The notes under the pieces are model-generated. The model was not told the DNA's origin and ran no database searches. It saw nothing but the letters and a program-made list of their open reading frames with translations. From positions 46,123 through 110,122 of the forward strand of contig CANFXR010000001.1 in NCBI GenBank assembly GCA_947451035.1: 64,000 bases of DNA. Reading direction: 5' to 3'. Both the position numbers and the translations under genes were made by a program. Positions 1 through 9,650 of this stretch are shown here, in pieces; positions within the stretch are counted from its first letter, which is position 1; the number at the start of each line of letters is the position of its first letter. Source of the stretch: Burkholderiales bacterium. GTDB taxonomy: Bacteria > Pseudomonadota > Gammaproteobacteria > Burkholderiales > Burkholderiaceae_C.

Positions 1-255
1 GTCGCGCTGCACGTCGGCATCAAGTGTTGACTGAGCCGGCTACGAGAGATCCCAACTCCGTCACGCGGGCACCCGTTGGACGTCTCGGCGCCCCCGTATT
101 GGCAGGCCTCGAATTCACCACCGGCGGCTACACTCCGCCAGCTTTTGTGCCGATAACCCACGGGTCACCTGGGCGTACAAAAAACACCTTGCCTGCTTGG
201 CTGTTCGCCAACTGCGTATTGCGCGCCCCCCTCAGAGAAATTGCGGAGTTTTTGA

Positions 256-1338
256 ATGATTTCAGGATCAAGTTTCATGGTTGAAACCCGCGGTCTTTTT
301 GCCCGAGCGTCGGGGCCCCTAGTGGGTGCCGTCATCGTCATGGGTCTGCTCACCGGGTGTGGGGGGGGTGACAAGAAGGACAAGGCAGCATCTCAGACCG
401 CCGCCAAGGTGAACAAGGAAGAGATCACGGTTCACCAGATCAACAACGTCTTGCAACAGCAAAGGGGCCTGAAGCCTGAAATGGCCGCCTCTGCCAGTGT
501 TCAGGTGCTTGAGCGCTTGATTGACCAGGAACTGGCCATTCAAAAAGCGCAGGAACAAAAGATTGATCGCGATCCAAGGGTGGTTCAGCAAATCGAGACC
601 GCTCGGCGAGAAATAATTGCCCGTGCCTATATCGATAAAGTTGGATCGGGGGCTCCTAAACCCACGCCGGCCGAAATCAAGGCGTATTACGACAGCAAGC
701 CTGCTCTTTTTAGTGAACGAAAAATATATTCCTTTCAGGAATTGAGTATTGATGCGGATGCGGATCAGACCAAGACCTTGCGCGAAGCATTGGCGGCAGC
801 CAAGGACGTCAACGCCTTTGTGGGGTATTTGAAGGCCAATAATTACAAGTTTGGCGGTAACCAATCCAGTCGAGCCGCCGAGCAGTTGCCGCTCTCGAGC
901 CTTGACGAGATCGCTCAAATGAAGAATGGTCAGGCCCTGTTCAGCGTGACCTCCAAGGGCGTGCAGGTTACTGTGCTCGCGGGCACCAAGGATCAGCCGG
1001 TCGATGAGGTTCGCGCGCAACCTGCCATCGAGCAGTTCTTGCTGAATGAGCGCAAGCGCAAACTGGTCGAGGATGACTTGAAGGCGCTTCGCAAGGCCTC
1101 CAAGATCGAATATGTGGGTGACTATGCCAATGGGGCGCCCAAATCGCTCGAGGAAAAACTGAACGTTTCGCCCACCCACTCGCCCTTGGTGGATGCTTCG
1201 GCGTCGGCCGCCGTGTACGTTCCACCCGCGCCGGCTCCACTGGCTTCAGCCCCCGTCGACACGGCTCCTGCAGAGCCATTCACCGCATCCAGCCCCAGCG
1301 GGAAGGCCCTGCAGCAGGGCCTCAAGGGCTTCAAGTGA
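256..1338 (+). CDS. epsD: EpsD-family peptidyl-prolyl cis-trans isomerase (SurA-like lipoprotein)
   Basis: ORF with lipobox-like LLTGCGGG, SurA-like N-domain (KVNKEEITVHQINNVLQQQ), first gene of the EPS operon. Confidence 0.8.
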   Translation: MISGSSFMVETRGLFARASGPLVGAVIVMGLLTGCGGGDKKDKAASQTAAKVNKEEITVHQINNVLQQQRGLKPEMAASASVQVLERLIDQELAIQKAQEQKIDRDPRVVQQIETARREIIARAYIDKVGSGAPKPTPAEIKAYYDSKPALFSERKIYSFQELSIDADADQTKTLREALAAAKDVNAFVGYLKANNYKFGGNQSSRAAEQLPLSSLDEIAQMKNGQALFSVTSKGVQVTVLAGTKDQPVDEVRAQPAIEQFLLNERKRKLVEDDLKALRKASKIEYVGDYANGAPKSLEEKLNVSPTHSPLVDASASAAVYVPPAPAPLASAPVDTAPAEPFTASSPSGKALQQGLKGFK

Positions 1339-1388
1339 CGTGTCAGTTGCCAATTGCCAAACCCGGAAATATCAAGGAAGGCTCAGCC

Positions 1389-2195
1389 ATGATTGCCAGG
1401 CGAATTTTTTCTGTTTTTTTTGCTGCGCTGTTCTGCTTCGGTAGTGCATGGGCTCAAACCCCTGACACCTCTGAGTACATTCTCGGCACTGGAGACGTGA
1501 TCAAGGTCACCGTTTATCAGGTGCCCGATTTGAGCGTGGAGGCTCGTATTTCTGAGTTGGGACAGATCACCTTCCCTTTGCTGGGTAGCGTGACAGTGGG
1601 TGGTAGCACACCCACTGGTGTTCAGGAAAAGATCGCCAAGGCGCTCAGAGAGGGAGGCTTCGTGCTGAAGCCGCAGGTGATCGTTTCTATCCTGCAGGTC
1701 AAGAGCAATCTGGTGTCGATTCTGGGTCAGGTCGGCAAGCCAGGGCGCTACCCGATCGAGACGGTCAACACCAAGGTCTCCGAGATCATCGCGGCGGCCG
1801 GTGGGATCTTGCCGGGAGGCTCAGATGTCGTCACGCTCGTGGGAACTCGTAATGAGAAGTCGGTGCGGCTCGAGATCGACGTGCCCGCCATCCTTCAGGC
1901 CGGCAAAAACGAACTCGACGTGAATGTCATCAACGGCGACATCATCTACGTGGCTGTTGCGCCCACGGCTTACATCTACGGAGAGGTTCAGCGCCCCGGT
2001 GTCTTTCCGATCGAGCGGGGTATGAGCGTGCTTCAGGCGCTCGCGCACTCCGGTGGGCTCACGCCGAGGGGTACCGAACGAGGCATGCGTGTGCATCGCC
2101 GAGACAGCAAAGGAGTCGTTCAGATCCTCGATCTGAAAATGGCTGACATTGTTGAACCAGGCGACGTGATCTACGTTCGCGAATCGGTTTTTTAA
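1389..2195 (+). CDS. epsE: Polysaccharide export protein EpsE (Wza-like, SLBB domains)
   Basis: Signal peptide, YILGTGDVIKVTVYQVPDLSVEARISELGQITFPLLG and SLBB-like VLGQVGKPGRYPIE; ATG at 1389 preferred over upstream start. Confidence 0.88.
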   Translation: MIARRIFSVFFAALFCFGSAWAQTPDTSEYILGTGDVIKVTVYQVPDLSVEARISELGQITFPLLGSVTVGGSTPTGVQEKIAKALREGGFVLKPQVIVSILQVKSNLVSILGQVGKPGRYPIETVNTKVSEIIAAAGGILPGGSDVVTLVGTRNEKSVRLEIDVPAILQAGKNELDVNVINGDIIYVAVAPTAYIYGEVQRPGVFPIERGMSVLQALAHSGGLTPRGTERGMRVHRRDSKGVVQILDLKMADIVEPGDVIYVRESVF

Positions 2196-2206
2196 GGCGA
2201 TTTGGA

Positions 2207-3616
2207 ATGACAGCTGGCCAAGTTTTCCGAATTCTCTGGGCAAGAAAGTGGCTGTTTCTGGCGCTGTTCGTGTTCGTCTCTGTCTCGGGTATTGCCTTCA
2301 CGCTCACTCGCCCGAAGGTCTATGTCGCCAATGCGTCCCTAGTGGTTGATGCACGACCAGATCCCTTGCTGGGGGCACTGGCGGTGCCTGCCAACATGGC
2401 CACCCAGGTGGAGATCGTCAAGAGCGACAAGGTGGCCACTCGGGTCGTGAAGATTCTTGGCGTTGAGCGTTCGCCGGAGGCGGTGCAGCAGTGGCGAGAG
2501 GCGACCCAGGCCAAAATTCCATTGGACCGATATTTCGCTGACCTTCTCGATCGGGGTCTCGTCATTGAGGCAGGTAATGGCAGCAACGTCATCAACCTGA
2601 CATTCAGCGCTCAGGATCCGGCCTTTGCTGCCGCAGCGGCCAACGCATTCGTGCAGGCGGCGATTCAGGTGTCGATCGAACTTCAGATCGACCCTGCAAG
2701 GCAATCAACGCCGTTCGTCGAAGCCCAAGTACAGGCAGCTCGCAAGACGCTGGAAGATGCCCAGGCCAAGCTTTCGCAGTTCCAGCGCACCAAGGGGATC
2801 GTCGTGTCTGACGAGAGGCTCGATGATGAGAATGCAAAACTGAATGCCTTATCGAGCCAGCTGGCCACTGCCCAGGTCCAGAGGGTCGAAACTTCCGGAC
2901 GGCAACGCGACAGCGGGACCGATGTGTCGCCCGACGTTCAGCAGAGCGGCTCAGTCCAGTCGCTCAGGAGCCAGCTCTCCAAGCTCGAACTCAATTTGGC
3001 TGAAATCAGCGATGTCATGGGCGACAACCACCCTCAGCGACAGCAGATCCAGCATCAAATTGTTGACGTCAGGCGCCAAATAGCCGACGAGGTTCGGCGG
3101 GTGTCAGGTGGCGCGGCGGTGACCAGCCGTGCGAGTTCGAAGATGGTTTACGAACTGCAATCTCTGGTTGAAGAGCAAAAGCAGCGCGTACTGTCTCTTC
3201 GGTCTGACAAAGACCAGATCGCCATTCTTGTGCGCGACGTCGAGTCAGCCAATCGCGCCTATGAGGCACTCAGTCAACGCTCAACCCAAGTCAATCTGGA
3301 ATCACAAAACAACAAGTCACCGCTGAGGGTTTTGAGCGTGGCTGTCGAACCCTTTGAACCATCTCTGAAAGTGGTGGCAAAGGGAATCGTGCTGTCGATA
3401 GCTGGGGGTTTGCTGTTGGGGGGGGCAGTCGCCATGGTGCTGGAGTTCTTGAACCGTCGGGTCAGAAGTCCCGAGGATCTGGCGATTTTGCATGGGGTGC
3501 CAGTGATCGGCGTGCTGCGCCCGGCCAACTCGAAGCAGCGCATCTTCCGTCGGCTTGCAAGTGCCAACTCCCCGCCCAACGCGACCCCGCTGTTGTCGGG
3601 CGGAGCGCGCCCATGA
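2207..3616 (+). CDS. epsF: Chain-length determinant protein EpsF (Wzz/GumC-like)
   Basis: Two TM segments flanking coiled coil; order epsE-epsF-epsG; overlaps next ORF by 4 nt. Confidence 0.85.
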   Translation: MTAGQVFRILWARKWLFLALFVFVSVSGIAFTLTRPKVYVANASLVVDARPDPLLGALAVPANMATQVEIVKSDKVATRVVKILGVERSPEAVQQWREATQAKIPLDRYFADLLDRGLVIEAGNGSNVINLTFSAQDPAFAAAAANAFVQAAIQVSIELQIDPARQSTPFVEAQVQAARKTLEDAQAKLSQFQRTKGIVVSDERLDDENAKLNALSSQLATAQVQRVETSGRQRDSGTDVSPDVQQSGSVQSLRSQLSKLELNLAEISDVMGDNHPQRQQIQHQIVDVRRQIADEVRRVSGGAAVTSRASSKMVYELQSLVEEQKQRVLSLRSDKDQIAILVRDVESANRAYEALSQRSTQVNLESQNNKSPLRVLSVAVEPFEPSLKVVAKGIVLSIAGGLLLGGAVAMVLEFLNRRVRSPEDLAILHGVPVIGVLRPANSKQRIFRRLASANSPPNATPLLSGGARP

Positions 3617-4506
3617 AGGTCAATTTCAACAATCTGCCCGCCGTTTCACGAGCCAATCGTTCCATTGGCGCCATCCTGATGGATGCTGGACTGCTCTCTC
3701 CAGAGGACGCCGAACGGATTCTCCTTTTGCAAAAGGAAAAGAACCTTCGGTTTGGTGATGCAGCCATCGCCTTGGGCATCCTCACCGAGGCAGACATTCA
3801 GTTTGCACTGTCTCGGCAGTTTTCTTACCCGTACCTGCGCGCAGCGGACCAGAAAAAGCCTGTGAGCGCTGAACTCGTGGCGGCCTATCAGCCTTTCAGT
3901 CCCTGTGTTGATCAGCTTCGCGCCATTCGCAGTCAGCTGATGATGCGGTGGTTTGACAAGCTCGAGCAGCGTCAGGTCTTGGCGGTGGTCGGCACGGCAA
4001 GAGGCGAGGGGCGCAGTTATTTGGCGGCCAACTTGGCGGTGGTTTTTTCACAGCTCGGTGAGCGCACCCTCCTGATCGACGCCGACTTGCGCCACCCCAG
4101 GCAGCATGAAATGTTCATGCTGGACAACAGCGCGGGGCTGTCGACAGTCCTGTCCGAGCGCTCGCGGGACGAGGCGATTGTTCGCATCACCGATCTGGTG
4201 GGCCTGTTCGTGCTGCCAGCTGGCCCTACGCCGCCCAATCCCCTCGAGCTCCTGTCGCGCCCGCTGTTTGACGACTTCATGAGCCGCATGCGCAGCACCT
4301 TCGATGTGGTCATCCTGGACACGTCAAGCCTTTCTGAGGGGGAAGACGGCGCCATGGTCGCCATCCGTGCCGGTGCGGCTGTCGCGGTTGCGCAAGCCAC
4401 CCAAACCCGTGTTTCAGACTTCAACGATCTGGTGCAGGGGCTGATGAACGCCGGTGTCTCGGTGGTGGGCTCGGTCTTGAACGAAGTTGTCTCAGATAAA
4501 AAGTAA
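3613..4506 (+). CDS. epsG: Chain-length determinant tyrosine-kinase-family protein EpsG with N-terminal MshEN-like domain
   Basis: P-loop region VVGTARGEGRSYLAANLAVVFSQLGERTLLIDADLRHPRQHEMF; N-terminal tandem 24-residue motifs. Confidence 0.85.
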   Translation: MKVNFNNLPAVSRANRSIGAILMDAGLLSPEDAERILLLQKEKNLRFGDAAIALGILTEADIQFALSRQFSYPYLRAADQKKPVSAELVAAYQPFSPCVDQLRAIRSQLMMRWFDKLEQRQVLAVVGTARGEGRSYLAANLAVVFSQLGERTLLIDADLRHPRQHEMFMLDNSAGLSTVLSERSRDEAIVRITDLVGLFVLPAGPTPPNPLELLSRPLFDDFMSRMRSTFDVVILDTSSLSEGEDGAMVAIRAGAAVAVAQATQTRVSDFNDLVQGLMNAGVSVVGSVLNEVVSDKK

Positions 4507-4511
4507 GGCCT

Positions 4512-5402
4512 ATGACCGCCATGTCGTCACCGCCATTGGCTGCCTTGGGCGCCCCACCCGCCCGATACGTTTGGTGGCTGGCGCTCGCGGGTCTTGCGTG
4601 CATGTATCTCCCGGTTTATTGGGCCGCCGCGCACGGTATATGGCAAAGCGATGACCACGCCCACGGGGCGATTGTTTTGGCCGTCGTGCTCTGGCTCTTC
4701 TGGTCACTGAAAGAAGGTATATCCACCACTGAGGTCCAATCATCACCCGTGCTGGGTTGGACGATTTTCTTGTCAGGCCTTGTCGTCTACGTATTCGGGA
4801 GAACGGTCGGCATCAGCGTCCTCGAGTTTGGCTCGCAGCCGCTGGTGCTGACTGGGTTACTTGTGTTAACCATAGGACCTCGCGCACTGCGTGTTGCATG
4901 GTTCCCGATCTTCTACCTGCTCTTTATGGTACCGCTGCCAGGAATTTTCGTGGATGCGGTCACCGGGCCACTGAAGGGCTGGATCTCAAATATCGTGGTG
5001 AATGTTCTTTATGCTGCCGGATACCCAGTCGCACGCAGTGGCGTCACGATCACGATCGGGCAGTATCAAATGTTGGTGGCTGATGCCTGTTCGGGCTTGC
5101 ATTCCATGTTCAGCCTGTTCGCTCTGGGCACACTTTTCATGTACATCATGGCGCGGCGTAGCCTTAGTCATAACGCTTTTATGTTGGCTGCCATTCTCCC
5201 CATTTCGTTCGCAGCGAACATCCTTCGCGTTATGATTTTGGTGCTGATCACTTTCCATCTGGGTGATGAGGCTGGGCAAGGGTTTCTGCACGGCCTGGCT
5301 GGAATAGTGCTGATGCTGGTCGCGCTGGTCAGTTTTTTTGCGCTTGACGCTTTGCTGGCCGCCGCATTCGGCAAGCCCGCGAAAATATCAGCGGCTCGTT
5401 GA
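4512..5402 (+). CDS. xrtB: Exosortase B (XrtB/EpsH-type)
   Basis: Multi-TM protein with exosortase catalytic Cys/Arg/His context: ADACSGLHSM, AANILRVM, FLHGLAG. Confidence 0.88.
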   Translation: MTAMSSPPLAALGAPPARYVWWLALAGLACMYLPVYWAAAHGIWQSDDHAHGAIVLAVVLWLFWSLKEGISTTEVQSSPVLGWTIFLSGLVVYVFGRTVGISVLEFGSQPLVLTGLLVLTIGPRALRVAWFPIFYLLFMVPLPGIFVDAVTGPLKGWISNIVVNVLYAAGYPVARSGVTITIGQYQMLVADACSGLHSMFSLFALGTLFMYIMARRSLSHNAFMLAAILPISFAANILRVMILVLITFHLGDEAGQGFLHGLAGIVLMLVALVSFFALDALLAAAFGKPAKISAAR

Positions 5403-5446
5403 TCGATCGTCGAGCTTCCTTGATGCGCGTCAGCACATGAAAATGC

Positions 5447-7015
5447 TTGAGTTTTCCCATGCCTGAACATTTGCGATCTTTGGTCGTGATTTTGGGCATA
5501 GCTGGCGCAGTGTTTGCCTTCGTCCAAAGGCCTGCGTTTGGCCTCCCTATAGATCCAGTTGACCTGCGCCGACGCCGTAATCTTTGGTTTTTGGTCACGC
5601 TGATTGCGTTCTTGTCGCATAACGTCTGGCTCTACATGGTCGGCGTGGGTGTGGTGGTCTTCTCACAACGGAAGCGTGAGCCCAACCCGCTGGCCATGTA
5701 TCTCATGCTCTTGTTCGCCGTACCGCCGGCATCCGCGATGATTCAGGGGTTTGGGCCGATCGTCCAAATATTCACACTGGACCATTTGCGGTTGATGTCA
5801 ATGATCGTCCTGTTGCCAGCCTGGCTGAGGCTCCGGCAAAACCGAACCCACGGACCGTTTGGCTCCTGCTGGGCAGACCGCTTTCTATTGGCTTACCTGC
5901 TTTATGAGGCCGGGCTTAACTTGGAGGCGGGTAACTTTACGGCTGGGTTCAGGCAGGGGGTGCTCTACGGCTTCACGGACGTGTTTCTGCCGTACTACGT
6001 TGCCAGTCGAGGTTTGCGCAACATGGCCCTTTTCCGTGACGCCATTGCCTCGTTGGCGCTGGCGTCCTTTGTATTGAGTGGTATTGCCTTGTTTGAGTTT
6101 CTGAAGCGCTGGCTTCTATATGCAGCGCTTCCGTCTGCGCTTGGGGCCAACTTCGGTATGGGAGGCTACCTTGGTCGAGGTGACCTCGGCGTCGTTCGAG
6201 CTGTTGCGAGTCTGGGGCACGGCATCGCTCTGGGGTATCTCTTAGCGATTTCCTATTTGCTTTACCTTGCACTCTTGCCGGCACCCGGAAAATCCGGGAC
6301 TAGATGGCTGGGGCCCGGGCTTCTGATGGTTGGTTTAATGGCGGCGTTATCCAGAGGGCCATGGGTCGGCATGGTAGTCGGAGTTTTTGTATTTTCTATA
6401 ATGTCATCTAATCGTGCTCGGGACTTGTCCCGTATTCTTGTCTGGGGTGCTGTCGTATTTTGTATGTTGCTGACATCTCCTTACGGCGAGACTTTGATCA
6501 ATTTGCTGCCGTTCATCGGGGCAACCGATTCTGGCAGCGTTGACTACCGCCACAAACTGTTCGACGCGTCCCTGCTGGTGATTAGGCAGAACCCCTGGTT
6601 CGGCGGAGGTAACTTCATTGGCGAACTGACGGCGCTGGGAATGGTGCAAGGTGAAGGCATTGTCGATCTTGTCAACACGTACCTTGCGGTGGCTTTGTCG
6701 CAGGGGTTAATCGGGCTCGGACTCTTCATGAGTGTTTTCGCTGCATCCGCTTTTGGACTTTTCGTGGCGTGGCGCCGTGTGGGAACAGACTCAGACTTGC
6801 ATCGGTTGGGGCGTGCCTTGCTCGCCGCATTGGCAGCTGCGCTGACAATCATTGCGACCATGAGTCCGATTCTTTGCGTGCCGACCATGTACTGGCTGCT
6901 CGCGGGGCTTTGCGTGGCTTATGTGCGGCTGGCTGGCGCGTCTAACTTGAATCTTTTACGCGGGGCCGATGGGGCGCCTAGATACTCCCCGGTAGGGCAT
7001 ACGGTGCCTGTGTAA
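5447..7015 (+). CDS. O-antigen ligase/polymerase-like membrane protein (Wzy-like)
   Basis: Polytopic membrane protein with late periplasmic loop (NPWFGGGNFIGEL) typical of Wzy_C/O-antigen ligase family; locus context. Confidence 0.7.
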   Translation: MSFPMPEHLRSLVVILGIAGAVFAFVQRPAFGLPIDPVDLRRRRNLWFLVTLIAFLSHNVWLYMVGVGVVVFSQRKREPNPLAMYLMLLFAVPPASAMIQGFGPIVQIFTLDHLRLMSMIVLLPAWLRLRQNRTHGPFGSCWADRFLLAYLLYEAGLNLEAGNFTAGFRQGVLYGFTDVFLPYYVASRGLRNMALFRDAIASLALASFVLSGIALFEFLKRWLLYAALPSALGANFGMGGYLGRGDLGVVRAVASLGHGIALGYLLAISYLLYLALLPAPGKSGTRWLGPGLLMVGLMAALSRGPWVGMVVGVFVFSIMSSNRARDLSRILVWGAVVFCMLLTSPYGETLINLLPFIGATDSGSVDYRHKLFDASLLVIRQNPWFGGGNFIGELTALGMVQGEGIVDLVNTYLAVALSQGLIGLGLFMSVFAASAFGLFVAWRRVGTDSDLHRLGRALLAALAAALTIIATMSPILCVPTMYWLLAGLCVAYVRLAGASNLNLLRGADGAPRYSPVGHTVPV

Positions 7016-7104
7016 GCGATGCGTACCCCACTCCAGAGCGCTTCTACAGCCTGCGGTTCCGCGCCCCTTGATTTTGGCGGCTTGAGTCCCTGGCATTTCT
7101 TACC

Positions 7105-8127
7105 GTGAACAATACGCTCGAGCCTGCCTTTGCCGACGCGATGGGTGCTTGCCGAGCCGACGAGGTTGAGGGCGAGACTTTGGTATCCGTCATCGTGGTG
7201 AACTACAACACTGCCTCGTTGATCCAGCCGATGATGGACTGCCTTCTTGCCTCCGCAGTTGGCCGTGGCCGGGTTCAGATCATCGTCTTGGACAATGCGT
7301 CACGCGACCATTCGTTGGTAGCGCTCAAAACTCTAGCGGGCCAGATTGACCTCATCGTCAACGCGCAGAACGTGGGCTTCGGACGTGCCAACAATCAGTG
7401 CTTTGCCTTAGCCCGCGGCCGCTACGTGCTGCTTTTGAATACGGATGCGTTCGTTGCCCCCGATACGCTAAGAAAAACCCTAGATTACATGGACTCCCAC
7501 CCAAAAACTGGTGTACTTGGCGTGCGTTTAGTGGGCCGAGACGGTGTACTCCAGCCCTCCTGTCGGTACTTCCCGGCCGTAAGTAACGTCTTTCTCTCGC
7601 GAACCGGGCTTGGTCGACTGTTTCCATGGGTTCAAGCCTTAGACGACATGTCATGGGATCACTCCAGCAACCGGCCGTGCGATTGGGTGCCGGGCTGCTA
7701 CTACCTCGTGCGGCGGGAGGTGATTGATCAAGTGGGGTTGTTCGACCCCCGATACTTTCTCTACTACGAAGAAGTGGACCACTGCCGAGCGGTCAAGGCT
7801 GCCGGCTGGGATGTGATCTACTTCCATGACGCGACGGTTGTTCATATCGGTGGCGAGAGCGCCAAGTCCGACGGCGACCTCACCGAGGGGGCGCGTCAGA
7901 TTCCCTCGCTTCAAATCGAGAGTGAACTGCTCTACTTCCGGAAACATTCCGGTCTTTGGGGGCTACTAGCGCATCTATTTCTTACTGTGCTGGCCGCCTT
8001 GATCCTGAATCTGAAATCTGTTTTTAAGGTTCAGGGTGCGGAAGTGTTTAGGGCTCAATGGCAACACGTGTGGCAGGTGTTCGGCCTTGTGATGCAGACT
8101 GATTGGGGCACCCGGCCTACCCGATGA
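7105..8127 (+). CDS. Glycosyltransferase family 2 (rhamnosyltransferase-like)
   Basis: VSVIVVNYNTASLI, NVGFGRANNQ, LLLNTDAFV, VPGCYYLVRREVIDQVGLFDPRYFLYYEEVDHC. Confidence 0.85.
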   Translation: MNNTLEPAFADAMGACRADEVEGETLVSVIVVNYNTASLIQPMMDCLLASAVGRGRVQIIVLDNASRDHSLVALKTLAGQIDLIVNAQNVGFGRANNQCFALARGRYVLLLNTDAFVAPDTLRKTLDYMDSHPKTGVLGVRLVGRDGVLQPSCRYFPAVSNVFLSRTGLGRLFPWVQALDDMSWDHSSNRPCDWVPGCYYLVRREVIDQVGLFDPRYFLYYEEVDHCRAVKAAGWDVIYFHDATVVHIGGESAKSDGDLTEGARQIPSLQIESELLYFRKHSGLWGLLAHLFLTVLAALILNLKSVFKVQGAEVFRAQWQHVWQVFGLVMQTDWGTRPTR

Positions 8128-8651
8128 TCTTTCCACGACACATGTTTCCGAACATCCGCTCAGACCTTGTCGCTTACCGTGGAGACTGGGGCGCACAGGG
8201 GTTTTGGGCGCTCGTGGTGTATCGATTTGGTCGGTGGCGGCGTGGTTTGCGAGTCACCCTATTGCGTAAGGCGCTCTCGCCGGTTTATCGGTTGGCGTAC
8301 AAGCTCATCCAGATCATCACAGGCATTGAGTTGCCCTGCGAAGTCGATATCGGTCGCAACTTCGTCATCGACCACTCGGGCGGGATCGTCATCAGTGGCT
8401 ATGCGAAGTTCGGTGACAACTGCCGTATCCGCAATGGCGTGGTGGTGGGTCTGAGCCGGGTCGATGACCCATGCGCACCGGTCATTGGCAACAATGTCGA
8501 TATCGGCGCAGGAGCGAAGTTGCTGGGCCGAATCAGCATTGGTGACAACTGCCTGATCGGAGCAAACGCTGTCGTCATTCGCGACGTGCCCGCAGATTCG
8601 ATCGCGGTGGGAGTTCCCGCCGTCATCAAACCCCGAAACGGCCCGAGATGA
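8124..8651 (+). CDS. Serine acetyltransferase-like hexapeptide-repeat protein
   Basis: Left-handed beta-helix hexapeptides (GNNVDIGAGAKLLGRISIGDNCLIGANAVVIRDVP). Confidence 0.82.
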   Translation: MIFPRHMFPNIRSDLVAYRGDWGAQGFWALVVYRFGRWRRGLRVTLLRKALSPVYRLAYKLIQIITGIELPCEVDIGRNFVIDHSGGIVISGYAKFGDNCRIRNGVVVGLSRVDDPCAPVIGNNVDIGAGAKLLGRISIGDNCLIGANAVVIRDVPADSIAVGVPAVIKPRNGPR

Positions 8652-9643
8652 GGGATGATCCTCCGTTTGACGATGTGGCACTGATTGCTATCGGACGCAA
8701 CGAAGGCGACCGTCTGCGACGGTGTCTTGAGTCGTCACTGGGGCGGGTTTCATGTGTGGTCTATGTCGATTCAGGCTCAACAGATGGGTCTGCAGAACTT
8801 GCCGTGGGCATGGGCGTTCACGTGGTTGTCCTTGACACAGCCGTGCCGTTCACCGCCGCTCGGGCGCGCAATGAAGGCGCCCGTTTGGCGTTGCGCGCTA
8901 GTCCGGACACACGCTATCTGCAGTTCGTCGACGGAGACTGCGAAGTCGCCACCGGGTGGCTCGGTCATGCCAGGGCGTTCCTGGAGTCCCATCCGGCAGT
9001 GGTGGCTGTCTGTGGACGGCGCCGCGAGCGCTTCCCAGGCCAATCGATCTACAACCGCTTGTGCGACGCCGAGTGGGACACGCCGATTGGCGCCACGCGA
9101 GCCTTTGGTGGCGATGTCATGGTTCGTGCCGATGCGTTCGAGGCCGCGGGTAGATATCGCGACGAACTGATCGCGGGCGAAGACCCGGAGTTCGCCATTC
9201 GACTTCGGCAGGCCGGTGGCCAGTTGTGGCGATTGGACAACGAGATGACCTTGCACGACGCCGCGATGGTCAGCTTCAGTCAGTGGTGGAGACGCTCTGT
9301 GCGTGCGGGCTACGCATTCGCTCTGGGCGCGTCCATCCATGGCGCTCCACCAGAAAGACACTGGGTTCGCGAGTCCCGTCGCGCTTGGCTGTGGGGGCTT
9401 GTGATTCCTCTGATGTGCGTGGCCGCACTTCTTTCGGGGCATCCGATCCTCGCCGGGGTGGTGGCTTTGCTGTATCCGTTTCAGTGGAGTCGACTTTTTC
9501 TCTCGACTGAAGGGCCGGTACCTCTGAAAGTGGTGCGCTCGACGTTCCTTGTTCTTGGAAAGTTTGCCGAGGCTGTAGGGCAAATCAAGTTCTATTGCCA
9601 TCGCATTGTTGGGCGCCAGGCTAGATTGATCGAATACAAGTGA
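8648..9643 (+). CDS. Glycosyltransferase family 2
   Basis: VALIAIGRNEGDRLRRCLES, VYVDSGSTDGS, VDGDCEV; 4-nt overlap with preceding gene. Confidence 0.82.
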   Translation: MRDDPPFDDVALIAIGRNEGDRLRRCLESSLGRVSCVVYVDSGSTDGSAELAVGMGVHVVVLDTAVPFTAARARNEGARLALRASPDTRYLQFVDGDCEVATGWLGHARAFLESHPAVVAVCGRRRERFPGQSIYNRLCDAEWDTPIGATRAFGGDVMVRADAFEAAGRYRDELIAGEDPEFAIRLRQAGGQLWRLDNEMTLHDAAMVSFSQWWRRSVRAGYAFALGASIHGAPPERHWVRESRRAWLWGLVIPLMCVAALLSGHPILAGVVALLYPFQWSRLFLSTEGPVPLKVVRSTFLVLGKFAEAVGQIKFYCHRIVGRQARLIEYK

Positions 9644-9650
9644 TTTTTGT

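Noticed and set aside
1-30. Open frame VALHVGIKC* at the window edge
   Set aside because: Only nine residues; cannot be assigned to a gene.
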